Part shown: positions 1 to 8,218 of the stretch, one piece after another
Position numbering within the stretch: position 1 is the stretch's first letter
How the letters are laid out: the number at the start of each line of letters is the position of its first letter
Source: Ignavibacteriales bacterium
GTDB taxonomy: Bacteria; Bacteroidota; Ignavibacteria; Ignavibacteriales; Ignavibacteriaceae
Assembly: GCA_016709765.1 (NCBI GenBank)
Contig: JADJMD010000013.1
Span: 310,001-374,000 of the forward strand
DNA length: 64,000 bases
Reading direction: 5' to 3'
The notes under the pieces: model-generated
The model's input: the letters and a program-made list of their open reading frames with translations, nothing else
What the model was told of the DNA's origin: nothing
Database searches by the model: none
Position numbers and translations under genes: made by a program

Positions 1-2
1 AT

Positions 3-1946
3 GGATTACGTATGCCAATCGTTACAACTTTACACACCATACTTAAAAATCCTGATCCCGACCAAAGAAGAGTATTAGAAGAAGTTGCCGCATTATCCGA
101 TCGTTTGGTTGTTATGAGTGAACTCGGTTCTGAATTTCTGCACAAAATTTATAATGTTCCTCTGGAAAAAATTGATATGATTCCACATGGTATTCCAGAC
201 GTACCATTTGTTGATCCAAGTTTTAATAAAGATTTATTTGGTGTAGAAGGTAAAATCGTTTTGCTAAGTTTTGGATTACTTTCCCAAAACAAAGGAATAG
301 AAACCGTTATATCTGCACTACCTGAAATTGTTGCCAGCTATCCCAATATTGTGTATATGGTTGTTGGTGCAACTCATCCACATGTAATTCAACAGGAAGG
401 TGAAACATACCGCTTATCTTTGCAATGGCTTGCTCAACAAAAAGGAGTTGAAAGTAACGTAATCTTTTACAATCGTTTTGTCAGTCTGGAAGAACTTGTT
501 GAGTTCATAAGCACTGCAGATATTTATATTACACCTTATCTCAACGAGTCGCAAATAACATCAGGGACTTTGGCTTATACATTAGGAGCAGGTAAAGCTG
601 TTCTCTCAACGCCATATTGGTATGCGGAAGAGATGCTTGCAGAAGGAAAAGGTGTGCTATTTCCGTTCCGAGATCATGAGGCTCTGGCAAAGCAGGTTAT
701 TAATTTGCTGAACAACGAAGCAGAACGTCATGCAATGCGCAAACGTGCTTATATGTTTGGACGATCGATGATTTGGTCAGAGGTAGCTCAACGATATATG
801 GAAAGTTTTGAACGTGCTCGGGCAGAACGCCGGCATTATGTTCACCCGGGATTTACAGCTAAAGCACTCGATAAACATCCAGGTGAATTACCTCCGTTAA
901 AATTAGATCACTTAAACAACATGACAGACGACACTGGTATGTTTCAACACGCACTTTTTACTGTTCCAAACTACGCACATGGTTATACAACCGATGATAA
1001 TGCTCGTGCCTTGTTAGTCAGCGCCCTCCTTGATGAACTCGGGAATAATGAAGGACTAAAATTATCTTCCCGTTACCTTGCATTTCTCGGCTATGCCTTT
1101 AATGCTAAAACCAAGCACTTTAGAAATTTTATGGATTATCAGCGCAATTGGTTGGAAGAAAAAGGTTCAGATGACAGTCATGGACGTGCGTTGTGGGCAT
1201 TAGGCACAGTATTAAACAGATGCAGCATACCGGCGCAAAATGGAATAGCGGCATGGTTGTTTGAACAAACTCTTCCTGCTATTCTCTTAACCACAAGTCC
1301 TCGAGCCTGGGCATTTGCACTTATTGGAATCTATGAGTATTCACAAAAATATGAAGGTGACAGCAGGGCAGGACAGGTACAGGATGAATTGGCAGGACGG
1401 CTTCTGAAATTGTATCAAAGTAACCGGTCTGAAAAATGGCACTGGTTCGAAAAAGAACTTTCTTATTGCAATGCTGCTCTGCCGCATGCTTTGCTTACTT
1501 GCGGTAATTCGATTCCAAGCAAAATCATGATAGATGCCGGATTGGAGTCTCTCAATTGGCTTGTTGATTTGCACCGTGCTGATGCAGGTCATTTTGTTCC
1601 AATCGGTTCTAATGGTTTTTATCAGTTTGGGGGCGAGCGTGCCCGGTTTGATCAACAACCGGTTGAAGCTCAAGCAATGGTATCGGCTTGTCTCGAAGCT
1701 TTTAGAATTACAAGGGACAAATTCTGGAGCAAAGAAGCTCGTCGTGCTTTCGAATGGTTTCTTGGACGAAATGATTTAAATCTTCCCATTTATGATCCCA
1801 CAACCGGAGGCTGTAGAGATGGTTTGCATTCAGATCGTGTAAACGAAAATCAGGGGGCAGAATCTACTTTAGCTTTTCTTCAATCACTATTAGAATTAAG
1901 ATTAGCAGAACAAACACATTTATCAATGGAGACAATATTAAAATGA
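3..1946 (+). CDS. GT4-family glycosyltransferase with long helical C-terminal domain (5' end outside window)
   Basis: The frame is open to the left edge (codons Gly-Leu-Arg precede the Met at base 12), so the gene starts upstream and only about 645 residues are seen. Residues 1-270 are the GT-B C-lobe of a family 4 glycosyltransferase: an LSFG/SQNKGIE segment at about 85-95 is the usual start of the nucleotide-binding Rossmann fold, and ESQITSGTLAYTLGAGKAV with a downstream glycine-rich stretch is the donor-sugar region. From about 285 to the end lies a mostly helical domain (GYTTDDNARALL, DSHGRALWALG) that looks like an alpha/alpha toroid of the kind found in glycosidases; no function can be assigned to it. 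The stop overlaps the ATG of the GH130 gene (ATGA), so the two are translationally coupled and probably act on the same mannose-type saccharide. The substrate is inference. Confidence 0.85.
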   Translation, partial: GLRMPIVTTLHTILKNPDPDQRRVLEEVAALSDRLVVMSELGSEFLHKIYNVPLEKIDMIPHGIPDVPFVDPSFNKDLFGVEGKIVLLSFGLLSQNKGIETVISALPEIVASYPNIVYMVVGATHPHVIQQEGETYRLSLQWLAQQKGVESNVIFYNRFVSLEELVEFISTADIYITPYLNESQITSGTLAYTLGAGKAVLSTPYWYAEEMLAEGKGVLFPFRDHEALAKQVINLLNNEAERHAMRKRAYMFGRSMIWSEVAQRYMESFERARAERRHYVHPGFTAKALDKHPGELPPLKLDHLNNMTDDTGMFQHALFTVPNYAHGYTTDDNARALLVSALLDELGNNEGLKLSSRYLAFLGYAFNAKTKHFRNFMDYQRNWLEEKGSDDSHGRALWALGTVLNRCSIPAQNGIAAWLFEQTLPAILLTTSPRAWAFALIGIYEYSQKYEGDSRAGQVQDELAGRLLKLYQSNRSEKWHWFEKELSYCNAALPHALLTCGNSIPSKIMIDAGLESLNWLVDLHRADAGHFVPIGSNGFYQFGGERARFDQQPVEAQAMVSACLEAFRITRDKFWSKEARRAFEWFLGRNDLNLPIYDPTTGGCRDGLHSDRVNENQGAESTLAFLQSLLELRLAEQTHLSMETILK

Positions 1947-2887
1947 ACAACCCACATATAGAACTATTTCATCGCAGTAAATTGAACCCCATTTTAAAAG
2001 CTGAAAATTGGCCCTATCCTATAAACAGTGTATTCAATGCTGGTGCTACTTTACTGGCTGATGGAACAACATTGCTTCTATGCCGAGTAGAAGATAGAAG
2101 TGGTCTATCGCATTTTAGTGCTGCTCGTTCTGCAAATGGTGTTGATGGTTGGCAGATTGATAAATTGCCTACACTTTTACATGATCCTGAAAATTACCCG
2201 GAAGAGTTATGGGGAATCGAGGATCCCCGCATTACTTATGTTGAAGAATTAAAAAAATATGTTGTTGTTTATACAGCATATACTCGTGATGGACCCGGTG
2301 TTGCATTAGCATTAACAGAAGACTTTAAAAGTTTTGAGCGTTTTGGTGTGATAATGTCACCTGAAGATAAAGACGCTGCTCTATTACCGCATCGTATTGA
2401 TGGTAACTGGGCAATGATTCATCGACCTGTTAGTGCAGCCCGAGCACATATGTGGATTTCATATTCACCCGACTTAAAAAATTGGGGTAAACATGTTTTA
2501 ATGATGGATGCCAGAAAAGGAGCCTGGTGGGATGCAAATAAAATTGGTCTTTCTCCACCTCCTATTGAAACTCCCGAAGGCTGGCTGGTAATTTATCATG
2601 GTGTAAAACTATCGTGCGGTGGCTGTATTTATAGATTAGGTCTTGCCTTATTTGATTTGGAAAAACCTGAAACTTTACTGAAGCGTGGAAATCAATGGTT
2701 TTTTGCCCCCGAAGAACAATATGAGAAAAATGGTGATGTTGGTAATGTTGTATTTCCGTGCGGATACACAATCGGTCCGGATGGCGATTCAATCAATATT
2801 TATTATGGCGCAGCAGACACATGCATTGCTTTGGCTACAGGTAGTATTAAAGAAATGCTTAAGTGGCTTGATGAACACAAATCATAA
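1943..2887 (+). CDS. GH130-family beta-mannoside phosphorylase-like protein
   Basis: The 314-residue protein has the usual length and five-bladed propeller pattern of glycoside hydrolase family 130. The hallmark WGIEDPR is at residues 90-96; in characterised members the Asp of this region serves as general acid. Other family features are NSVFNAGA (28-35), CRVEDRSG (47-54) and a C-terminal YYGAADT. There is no signal peptide, so it is cytoplasmic. Family members reversibly phosphorolyse beta-1,4- or beta-1,2-mannosides, for example Man-Glc, to mannose-1-phosphate. It overlaps the upstream glycosyltransferase by four bases, suggesting the pair builds and recycles one intracellular mannoside. 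The exact linkage cannot be read from sequence. Confidence 0.85.
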   Translation: MNNPHIELFHRSKLNPILKAENWPYPINSVFNAGATLLADGTTLLLCRVEDRSGLSHFSAARSANGVDGWQIDKLPTLLHDPENYPEELWGIEDPRITYVEELKKYVVVYTAYTRDGPGVALALTEDFKSFERFGVIMSPEDKDAALLPHRIDGNWAMIHRPVSAARAHMWISYSPDLKNWGKHVLMMDARKGAWWDANKIGLSPPPIETPEGWLVIYHGVKLSCGGCIYRLGLALFDLEKPETLLKRGNQWFFAPEEQYEKNGDVGNVVFPCGYTIGPDGDSINIYYGAADTCIALATGSIKEMLKWLDEHKS

Positions 2888-2982
2888 ATAGGATAGCAAA
2901 AAAAACAAATGATAATTTGTATAATGAATCTTTTGTGTTGGTGATAGTAAATTTTTGATAATATAATTTAGGAAAGATTAAA

Positions 2983-3114
2983 ATGTCATTGATAAGTGAT
3001 TCAAAAAAACTAAATAGCGCAACAAATAAAGCTCAGTGGTATTGGATTCCAAAAGTAATTGTGTTTTTCCTAAGCGTAGTTTTCGGTTGGGCAATATTTT
3101 GGAAAAAGGGATAG
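2983..3114 (+). CDS. Small single-span membrane protein, 43 residues
   Basis: A short frame starts at an ATG preceded by a good ribosome-binding site (AGGAAAG, 8 bases upstream). It encodes a polar N-terminus of about 20 residues, then one strongly hydrophobic segment (IPKVIVFFLSVVFGWAIFW) and a KKG tail. Nothing else explains this stretch between the GH130 gene and the next small gene. The function is unknown. The last codons (GGCAATATTTTGGAAA) recur 59 bases further on at 3149-3164 outside any frame, suggesting a small local duplication. Confidence 0.5.
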   Translation: MSLISDSKKLNSATNKAQWYWIPKVIVFFLSVVFGWAIFWKKG

Positions 3115-3261
3115 CTAAATAATCGATGTTCATTTTTATAAAGTGCAAGGCAATATTTTGGAAAGCGCACATAAACAACGAACCTCAAAAATATTAGAGG
3201 GAAAAGATTTACAGATCCTAAACAAAATTTGGTAAGTAAACTAATTCAATAAGGAATTAAA

Positions 3262-3483
3262 ATGGAAGCACAAGAAGTAAGCGTAGGAGAGTTTGATAAT
3301 GAGCGTTATACTGAAGTTGCACAAAGGGATCTTGAAATGGTAGAAATTAACGCAAACATTATTAAAAATGACAATGATGTATTCATATTTTTTTCGGATG
3401 AAGCCGATGGAGCACAAATAGTAATTTCAGGCACTCAAGTTGAAAAAGCTAAAAGAATACTTGACACAAAATTTGTTTATTAA
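3262..3483 (+). CDS. Small acidic hypothetical protein
   Basis: The 73-residue cytoplasmic protein has an AAGGAATTAAA ribosome-binding site just before the ATG. It is rich in Glu, Asp and Ile/Val, with a predicted strand-helix pattern (EMVEINANIIKNDNDVFIFF, then VEKAKRILDTKF at the C-terminus). I recognise no family. It sits in a run of small envelope or stress-type genes on the same strand, 18 bases before the next one, so the two are probably co-transcribed. Confidence 0.55.
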   Translation: MEAQEVSVGEFDNERYTEVAQRDLEMVEINANIIKNDNDVFIFFSDEADGAQIVISGTQVEKAKRILDTKFVY

Positions 3484-3501
3484 AACAAAAAAAACTGGGC
3501 T

Positions 3502-3717
3502 ATGAATACAAAAACAATAGGGATTATAATTATTGTAATAGGTTTGGTGATGAACCTCTATACCGGATTTAATTATGTGACAAGAGAAAAAGTTCTGGAC
3601 ATTGGTGGTATTGAGATCTCTGCAGATAAAAATCATTCAGTAAGCTGGGGTTCATTTATTGGAGTGGGGATAATGATAATAGGCGGAGTTGTTTTATTAG
3701 CCGGTAAAAAGAATTAA
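3502..3717 (+). CDS. Small two-helix membrane protein
   Basis: The 71-residue protein has two hydrophobic segments, at about 5-22 (TIGIIIIVIGLVMNLYTG) and 50-67 (SFIGVGIMIIGGVVLLAG), joined by a polar loop with the motif FNYVTREKVLDIGGIEI and ending in KKN. This arrangement is common among small DUF3185-like membrane proteins of Bacteroidetes and Chlorobi that have no known role. It lies 18 bases after the preceding small gene. Confidence 0.6.
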   Translation: MNTKTIGIIIIVIGLVMNLYTGFNYVTREKVLDIGGIEISADKNHSVSWGSFIGVGIMIIGGVVLLAGKKN

Positions 3718-3750
3718 TAGCTAGTGAATTTAAGCTAAAGTGATTCTCTC

Positions 3751-3845
3751 ACCCAAAAGATGTAGTCCTTCTTTCATCCCTTCGCCCGATAGAATTACTT
3801 TCTCAATTTGCATACCTTAACCTTAGAGTTCTTCTTAGAATCTAA
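3751..3845 (+). repeat. Copy 1 of an intergenic repeat (also at 6503 and, weaker, 8119)
   Basis: The stretch starts ACCCAAAAGATGTAG and continues with CCTTCTTTCATCC, a C/T-rich middle and AATTTGCA. The same order of blocks occurs at 6503-6600, and a shorter weaker version at 8119-8185. Read on the minus strand this copy contains a 27-codon frame ending MKEGLHLLGERITLA, so the repeat may descend from the end of a gene. No function is assigned. Confidence 0.45.
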
Positions 3846-3862
3846 TTAAAAAGGGTGATTAA

Positions 3863-4069
3863 ATGTTTTACACTATAGCGATTGATCTTATTGTATTCTG
3901 GCTGCTTGGACTAATTGCATCAATTACACTAGGTGGTATTATTTACATACTTCCTGTAATAGCGATTGTAATGATACTTTTAAGTTTAATAAATGATCAC
4001 CGTTTTATTCAATCAACAATTAAGGATTTGATGAACACTACAAATGAAAAGAACGAAACTAAAATATAA
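3863..4069 (+). CDS. Lmo0937-like small membrane protein
   Basis: The 68-residue protein follows the pattern of the lmo0937 family, a group of tiny bacterial membrane proteins. It has a first helix at about 4-20 with the WLLG motif, a short TLGGIIYIL hinge and a second helix IAIVMILLSLI, here followed by an extra polar tail of about 25 residues (HRFIQSTIKDLMNTTNEKN). The role of the family is unknown; members are often linked to stress regulons, which is background rather than evidence from this sequence. The ATG is preceded by AAAAAGGGTGATTAA. Confidence 0.6.
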   Translation: MFYTIAIDLIVFWLLGLIASITLGGIIYILPVIAIVMILLSLINDHRFIQSTIKDLMNTTNEKNETKI

Positions 4070-4136
4070 AATTTAGAATGAACGCTTTATAAAAAGTAAT
4101 CTACTGTAAACGATTAATTAACAGAATGAGGAAAAA

Positions 4137-5756
4137 ATGAAAAAAATAATTTACTTGCTTGTAGTGCTTGGTCTGGTTGCAATGAGTCAACCTAACTATG
4201 CACAATTTAAAGACTGGGGAACAAAATTTGGTTTCCGTGGAAGTATTCTATTTCCGGAAAATGAATTCGCGAATTTGGGATTTAGTGGAAATGATAATTT
4301 CTCTTTCGATTGGTTCAAAACTTCCTGGCTTGGTGAGGGATACTTTGCAGTTGAATTAAACAATGCCCTAGAAATGTCATTAAACGCCGGTTATGGGAAA
4401 TATGCTGGTTTGGCATATATGGATAACATCAATACAGGATTTGGAGAATATGAATCTTCAATCATCCCAATTTCACTAAGATTCAAAGTAAGTCCTTTTG
4501 ATTCTAAAGGATGGAATCCTTATGCCTTTATTGGTGGTGGAATAATGCATTATAGTATTGACACAAAACCAAGCATTTTTGGAAAACCAATTGAAGAAGA
4601 TGGCTGGGTTGCAATACTTCCTATTGGAGTGGGTATAGAAGTTGCCCTAGGTGAAAGAGTACTTTTAGATTTTGGATTAGGCGGAGCACTGTCTTCTACT
4701 TATTATTTAGATGGTTACAGAGCCCTATCTGAAGATTCCTGGGATTCTTACTATAATGTTTCTTTAGGTTTAACCTTTACGGGTGAAAACTGTAAATCTG
4801 ATAAAGATAATGATGGACTTGGTAAATGTTTAGAACAGCAAATTGGAACCGACCCTAATAACCCTGATACAGATGGCGACGGATTAAATGACGGTGAAGA
4901 ATATCTCACCTACAAAACCAATCCATTAATAGCAGATACAGACGGTGATGGTTTAGGGGATGCTAATGAAGTAAAAGTTACAAAAACTGATCCGCTTATT
5001 CCAGATACGGACAATGATGGATTGAAAGATGGTGAAGAAGTTAACAAATACAAAACAGATCCTTTAAAGGCTGATACCGATGGTGATGGCTTAAAAGATG
5101 GTGATGAAGTATTAAAATACAAGACAAATCCATTAAAAGCAGATACTGACGGTGAGGGTTTAACAGATGGTAAAGAAGTTAACGGCATAAACGTTGAAAT
5201 TAAAGTTGTAGGGAACCCAGTTATAACAAAACTATTTAAGACTGATCCTTTAAAAGTTGATACAGATGGTGACGGTTTAACTGACTATGCAGAAGTAAAT
5301 ACTCACAAAACAGATCCTTTAAATGTTGATACAGACGGCGGGACAATTGATGACGGTACAGAAGTAAAACGCGGTACAGATCCACTTGATCCTTCAGATG
5401 ATATTATAAAAATAAATGTTCCTATCGTTCTTGAAGGTATTACATTTGCATTCAATAAATCTGAAATCACTCCTGAATCGGATAATGTTCTGATGGGTGC
5501 TCTTAAAACATTAAAAACGTATCCTGATATCATAGTTGAAATAAGTGGTCATACGGATAATGTTGGCAGCAATGCATACAACCAAAAATTATCTCAGAGA
5601 AGAGCTGATGCCGTGAAAGCATGGCTTGTTGCAAAAGGTATTCCTTCTGAAAGAATAACCTCTGTTGGGTATGGAGAAGAACATCCAAGAGTTGCAAACG
5701 ATACAGAAGATAATATGAGATTAAATCGACGAATTGAGTTTAAACGAATAAAGTAG
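4137..5756 (+). CDS. OmpA-family outer membrane protein with thrombospondin type 3 repeats
   Basis: The 539-residue protein has four parts: a signal peptide (cut near NYA-QF, residue 22); an N-terminal beta-barrel domain to about residue 215; about eight TSP3-type calcium-binding repeats (DTDGDGLxDGEE...TDPL) from about 220 to 420; and a C-terminal OmpA/MotB peptidoglycan-binding domain from about 425 (FAFNKSEITPESD, GHTDNVGSNAYNQKLSQRRA, NRRIEFKR). The Asp and Arg that grip meso-diaminopimelate are in the GHTD...SQRRA segment. It should anchor the outer membrane to the cell wall. One repeat has Glu for the central Asp (DTDGEGL), and a longer spacer sits between repeats at about residues 355-370. 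A ribosome-binding site (GAGGAAAAA) precedes the ATG and a strong terminator follows the stop. Confidence 0.9.
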   Translation: MKKIIYLLVVLGLVAMSQPNYAQFKDWGTKFGFRGSILFPENEFANLGFSGNDNFSFDWFKTSWLGEGYFAVELNNALEMSLNAGYGKYAGLAYMDNINTGFGEYESSIIPISLRFKVSPFDSKGWNPYAFIGGGIMHYSIDTKPSIFGKPIEEDGWVAILPIGVGIEVALGERVLLDFGLGGALSSTYYLDGYRALSEDSWDSYYNVSLGLTFTGENCKSDKDNDGLGKCLEQQIGTDPNNPDTDGDGLNDGEEYLTYKTNPLIADTDGDGLGDANEVKVTKTDPLIPDTDNDGLKDGEEVNKYKTDPLKADTDGDGLKDGDEVLKYKTNPLKADTDGEGLTDGKEVNGINVEIKVVGNPVITKLFKTDPLKVDTDGDGLTDYAEVNTHKTDPLNVDTDGGTIDDGTEVKRGTDPLDPSDDIIKINVPIVLEGITFAFNKSEITPESDNVLMGALKTLKTYPDIIVEISGHTDNVGSNAYNQKLSQRRADAVKAWLVAKGIPSERITSVGYGEEHPRVANDTEDNMRLNRRIEFKRIK

Positions 5757-5770
5757 TTTGCTCTTAATTT

Positions 5771-5806
5771 AAAAAAGGGTGTCTTCCAGGACACCCTTTT
5801 TTATTT
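5771..5806 (+). terminator. Rho-independent terminator after the OmpA/TSP3 gene
   Basis: There is a perfect GGGTGTC / GACACCC stem with a six-base loop, flanked by an A run on the left and a T run on the right, 20 bases past the stop codon. The A and T runs lengthen the stem and would let it work in both directions. Confidence 0.9.
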
Positions 5807-5874
5807 ATAGCTTAACAGAATTGTTTTGCGACAGGATATTATAAAATATTTTCAAAATTCAATAGGATAAAAAT

Positions 5875-6240
5875 ATGTTAAAAATGATGAAAGATTTACC
5901 TGACAATATTCTAGGTGTTTCCGCAGAAGGTAAAATAACCGGAACAGATTATGAAACTGTTTTAATTCCTGCTGTTGAGAAAAAATTGAAAGCAAACAAA
6001 AAAATCCGGATGATATACCAGCTTGGAAGCAACTTTACCGGATTCGATCTAAATGCTATGCTTGATGATGCTAAGATAGGAATGAAACATCTATCTTCAT
6101 GGGAAAAGATTGCATTGGTATCTGATCATGAACTTGTAAATACTTTTGCAAAATTCTTTGGTTATATGCTTTCCTGTGAACTTCGTATATATAAAAATTC
6201 TGAATTGGATGAAGCAAAAAATTGGATCAAAGAAAATTGA
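5875..6240 (+). CDS. SpoIIAA/STAS-like protein (SEC14/CRAL-like fold)
   Basis: The 121-residue cytoplasmic protein matches the pattern of the STAS/SEC14 domain family (SpoIIAA-like). It opens with a strand-rich start (VSAEGKITGTDYETVLIPAV), then KIRMIYQLGSNFTGFDLNAM, then a conserved WEKIALVSDHELVN followed by a helix and an RIYKNSELDEAKNWI end. In related genomes such proteins are stand-alone, and their binding partner is unknown. It is probably monocistronic after the terminator at 5.8 kb; the next frame downstream is a decayed gene. Confidence 0.75.
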   Translation: MLKMMKDLPDNILGVSAEGKITGTDYETVLIPAVEKKLKANKKIRMIYQLGSNFTGFDLNAMLDDAKIGMKHLSSWEKIALVSDHELVNTFAKFFGYMLSCELRIYKNSELDEAKNWIKEN

Positions 6241-6241
6241 A

Positions 6242-6382
6242 ATGAGAAAACCAGATATAAAAACCAAAACTGATCCATCCAGATCGCCCGAACAGAAATC
6301 ACATTCAAAAGAAGATTTGAAATCTGTGCCTTTAGCAGGAGTGGAGAAGAAATTAGAGACTTCGTCAGACGGTTTTAGTTAA
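6242..6382 (+). pseudogene. N-terminal remnant of a P-type (H+ efflux type) ATPase
   Basis: A 46-codon frame starts one base after the STAS gene. Its end (KEDLKSVPLAGVEKKLETSS, then DGFS) resembles the cation-ATPase N-terminal domain of plasma-membrane proton-pump type ATPases (xxxLxKKLxTSxDGLS, followed by EAxxRLxxYGxNEI). The next codons, TAA ACT CTG GAT CGA CTT, look like a continuation (xTxxRL) after a stop, and no further ATPase sequence is found. I therefore read it as the decayed start of a lost gene. The match is from memory of the family and needs a database search. Confidence 0.4.
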
Positions 6383-6502
6383 ACTCTGGATCGACTTTGT
6401 TTGAAATAACATAACTCAAAATGGATTGTAAAACTGTTAACTCTACTTGGTTATAATCAGTATGTGATTTTGGGACAACCTTTAAATGGAATGTGCCAAC
6501 TA

Positions 6503-6600
6503 ACCCAAAAGATGTAGATCCTTTTTCATCCTAATGATCGATTGATTTTTAATTTGCAAAAGTTGAATATAACCCCAGAGAAGAGACTATAATTCTATAA
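6503..6600 (+). repeat. Copy 2 of the intergenic repeat at 3751
   Basis: ACCCAAAAGATGTAG, CCTTTTTCATCC, GATCGATTG and AATTTGCA occur in the same order and spacing as at 3751-3845. It lies upstream of the radical SAM gene, whose own leader (AAGGAGTATGAA) follows. On the minus strand the conserved block reads MKKDLHLLG and then a stop. Confidence 0.45.
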
Positions 6601-6627
6601 TAAACTATTATACTCAAGGAGTATGAA

Positions 6628-8109
6628 ATGAATATCCTAATGGTTTACCCAATGTATCCAGACACGTTCTGGAGTTTTAAACATGCTTTAAAGTTTGTAT
6701 CAAAGAAAGCAAGCTTTCCGCCATTAGGACTATTAACAGTTGCCGCAATGCTGCCCAAAGATTGGAATAAAAGACTAATCGATATGAATGCTAATAACTT
6801 GACAAACGATGATATTCTTTGGGCAGATTTTGTTTTTATTAGTGCGATGTCAATACAAAGTGAGTCTGCTGATGAAGTGATTCAAAGATGTAAAAAGTTA
6901 GATGCCAAAATTGTTGCCGGCGGGCCATTATTTACCAGCAGCTCCGAACTTTATGAAAATATTGACTACCTGGTTCTAAATGAAGCAGAAATTACTCTTC
7001 CGCAGTTTATAAAAGATCTGCAAGAAGGAAAGCCTAAGCATAAATACACTTCGGAAAATTGGGCGGATATTACTTCTACACCATTACCGGATTGGAATCT
7101 CGTATCGATGAATAATTATACTTCAATGAATCTTCAGTATTCACGTGGCTGCCCTTTTGATTGCGACTTTTGTGATATAACAGTTTTATACGGAAGAAAG
7201 CCCCGCACTAAAACAAAAGACCAGATAATAGCTGAATTGGATGCTTTATATTTTACAGGCTGGCGCGGACCAGTCTTTTTTGTTGATGATAATTTTATAG
7301 GCAACAAAGTAAAATTGAAAAAAGAAATTCTTCCGGCAATTACGGAATGGATGGTGAAAAGAAAAAATCCATTTTACCTGAATACAGAAGCATCGATAAA
7401 TCTTGCTGATGATGAAACCCTGATGATTCAAATGGCTAGAGCAGGATTTGAAGCTGTATTTATTGGAATTGAATCGCCTAACGAAAAAAGTCTTATTGAA
7501 TGTCATAAACCACAAAATACAAATCGTGATTTGATCGCAAGTGTAAAAAAGATTCAGCAGTTTGGTCTTGAAGTTCAGGGTGGATTTATTGTTGGATTTG
7601 ATAATGATCATCCTAAAATTTTTGAAGAGCTTACTAATTTTATTCAAAAAAGCGGAATTGTTACAGCAATGGTTGGATTACTTAACGCACCGAAAGGAAC
7701 AAATCTTGAAAAAAGATTAATAAGTGAAGGAAGGATGCTGCAAGATTTTACGGGAAACAACACTGACTTTACAATTAATTTTATTCCTATGATGGATTCG
7801 GCCAAACTTATGGACGGCTATAAATCTATTTTAAAAACAATTTATTCGCCTAAGTATTTTTATGAACGTGTTATGCTGTTTATGAAAGATTTTGAACCGA
7901 AGAAAAAGAAAGTTTTTCATCTTAACCCTAACTACGTTCTGGCATTGTTCAGATCAATTTTCAAATTAGGAGTTATGGGTGAAGAAAGAATTTATTATTG
8001 GAAATTATTTCTCTGGACGTTGTTCCGTAAGCCGCAGTTGTTTTCCTTAGCAATTTTGTTTGCGATTTATGGATTTCATTTTAAAAAAATATCAAATGGA
8101 TATTATTAG
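6628..8109 (+). CDS. B12-binding radical SAM protein (DUF4070 type)
   Basis: The 493-residue protein has a cobalamin-binding Rossmann domain at about 1-140 (MNILMVYPMYPDTFWSFKHA, FPPLGLLTVAAMLP, VAGGPLF). A radical SAM TIM barrel follows with the cluster motif C-x3-C-x2-C in YSRGCPFDCDFCDI near residue 175. The C-terminal DUF4070-like region extends to the end. The opening motif is typical of the group containing hopanoid C-2 methylase HpnP and many uncharacterised relatives, so a radical methylation is plausible, but no squalene or hopanoid gene is nearby and the substrate is open. The start is supported by AAGGAG eight bases before the ATG. It has no obvious operon partner. Confidence 0.8.
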   Translation: MNILMVYPMYPDTFWSFKHALKFVSKKASFPPLGLLTVAAMLPKDWNKRLIDMNANNLTNDDILWADFVFISAMSIQSESADEVIQRCKKLDAKIVAGGPLFTSSSELYENIDYLVLNEAEITLPQFIKDLQEGKPKHKYTSENWADITSTPLPDWNLVSMNNYTSMNLQYSRGCPFDCDFCDITVLYGRKPRTKTKDQIIAELDALYFTGWRGPVFFVDDNFIGNKVKLKKEILPAITEWMVKRKNPFYLNTEASINLADDETLMIQMARAGFEAVFIGIESPNEKSLIECHKPQNTNRDLIASVKKIQQFGLEVQGGFIVGFDNDHPKIFEELTNFIQKSGIVTAMVGLLNAPKGTNLEKRLISEGRMLQDFTGNNTDFTINFIPMMDSAKLMDGYKSILKTIYSPKYFYERVMLFMKDFEPKKKKVFHLNPNYVLALFRSIFKLGVMGEERIYYWKLFLWTLFRKPQLFSLAILFAIYGFHFKKISNGYY

Positions 8110-8118
8110 GAATATCTG

Positions 8119-8185
8119 TCCATAGGATTAATTCCTTTTTCATCCCTTTGCTCGATTGAAATAGCAATCATATTCTTATAGTTTG
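8119..8185 (+). repeat. Possible degenerate copy 3 of the 3751/6503 repeat
   Basis: ATTCCTTTTTCATCCCTTTGCTCGAT resembles the core of the two upstream repeats (CCTTCTTTCATCCCTTCGCCCGAT). The ACCCAAAAGATGTAG block is missing, so this assignment is weak. Confidence 0.3.
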
Positions 8186-8218
8186 TTTTATACTAAATAA
8201 AAAGAAAGAAATATAGTT

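Noticed and set aside
2978..3178. Minus-strand frame of 66 codons
   Set aside because: It lies over a plus-strand small gene with a good ribosome-binding site, and has none itself.
4860..5400. Regular DNA repeats and a long minus-strand frame (4910-5188) inside the OmpA/TSP3 gene
   Set aside because: The periodicity comes from the DTDGDG protein repeats of the plus-strand gene; the minus frame is a shadow with no start signal. It is not a CRISPR array: there are no constant repeats with unique spacers.
6146..6241. Start of the small frame inside the STAS gene
   Set aside because: The upstream part is out-of-frame STAS sequence; the ATPase-like part begins at the ATG at 6242.
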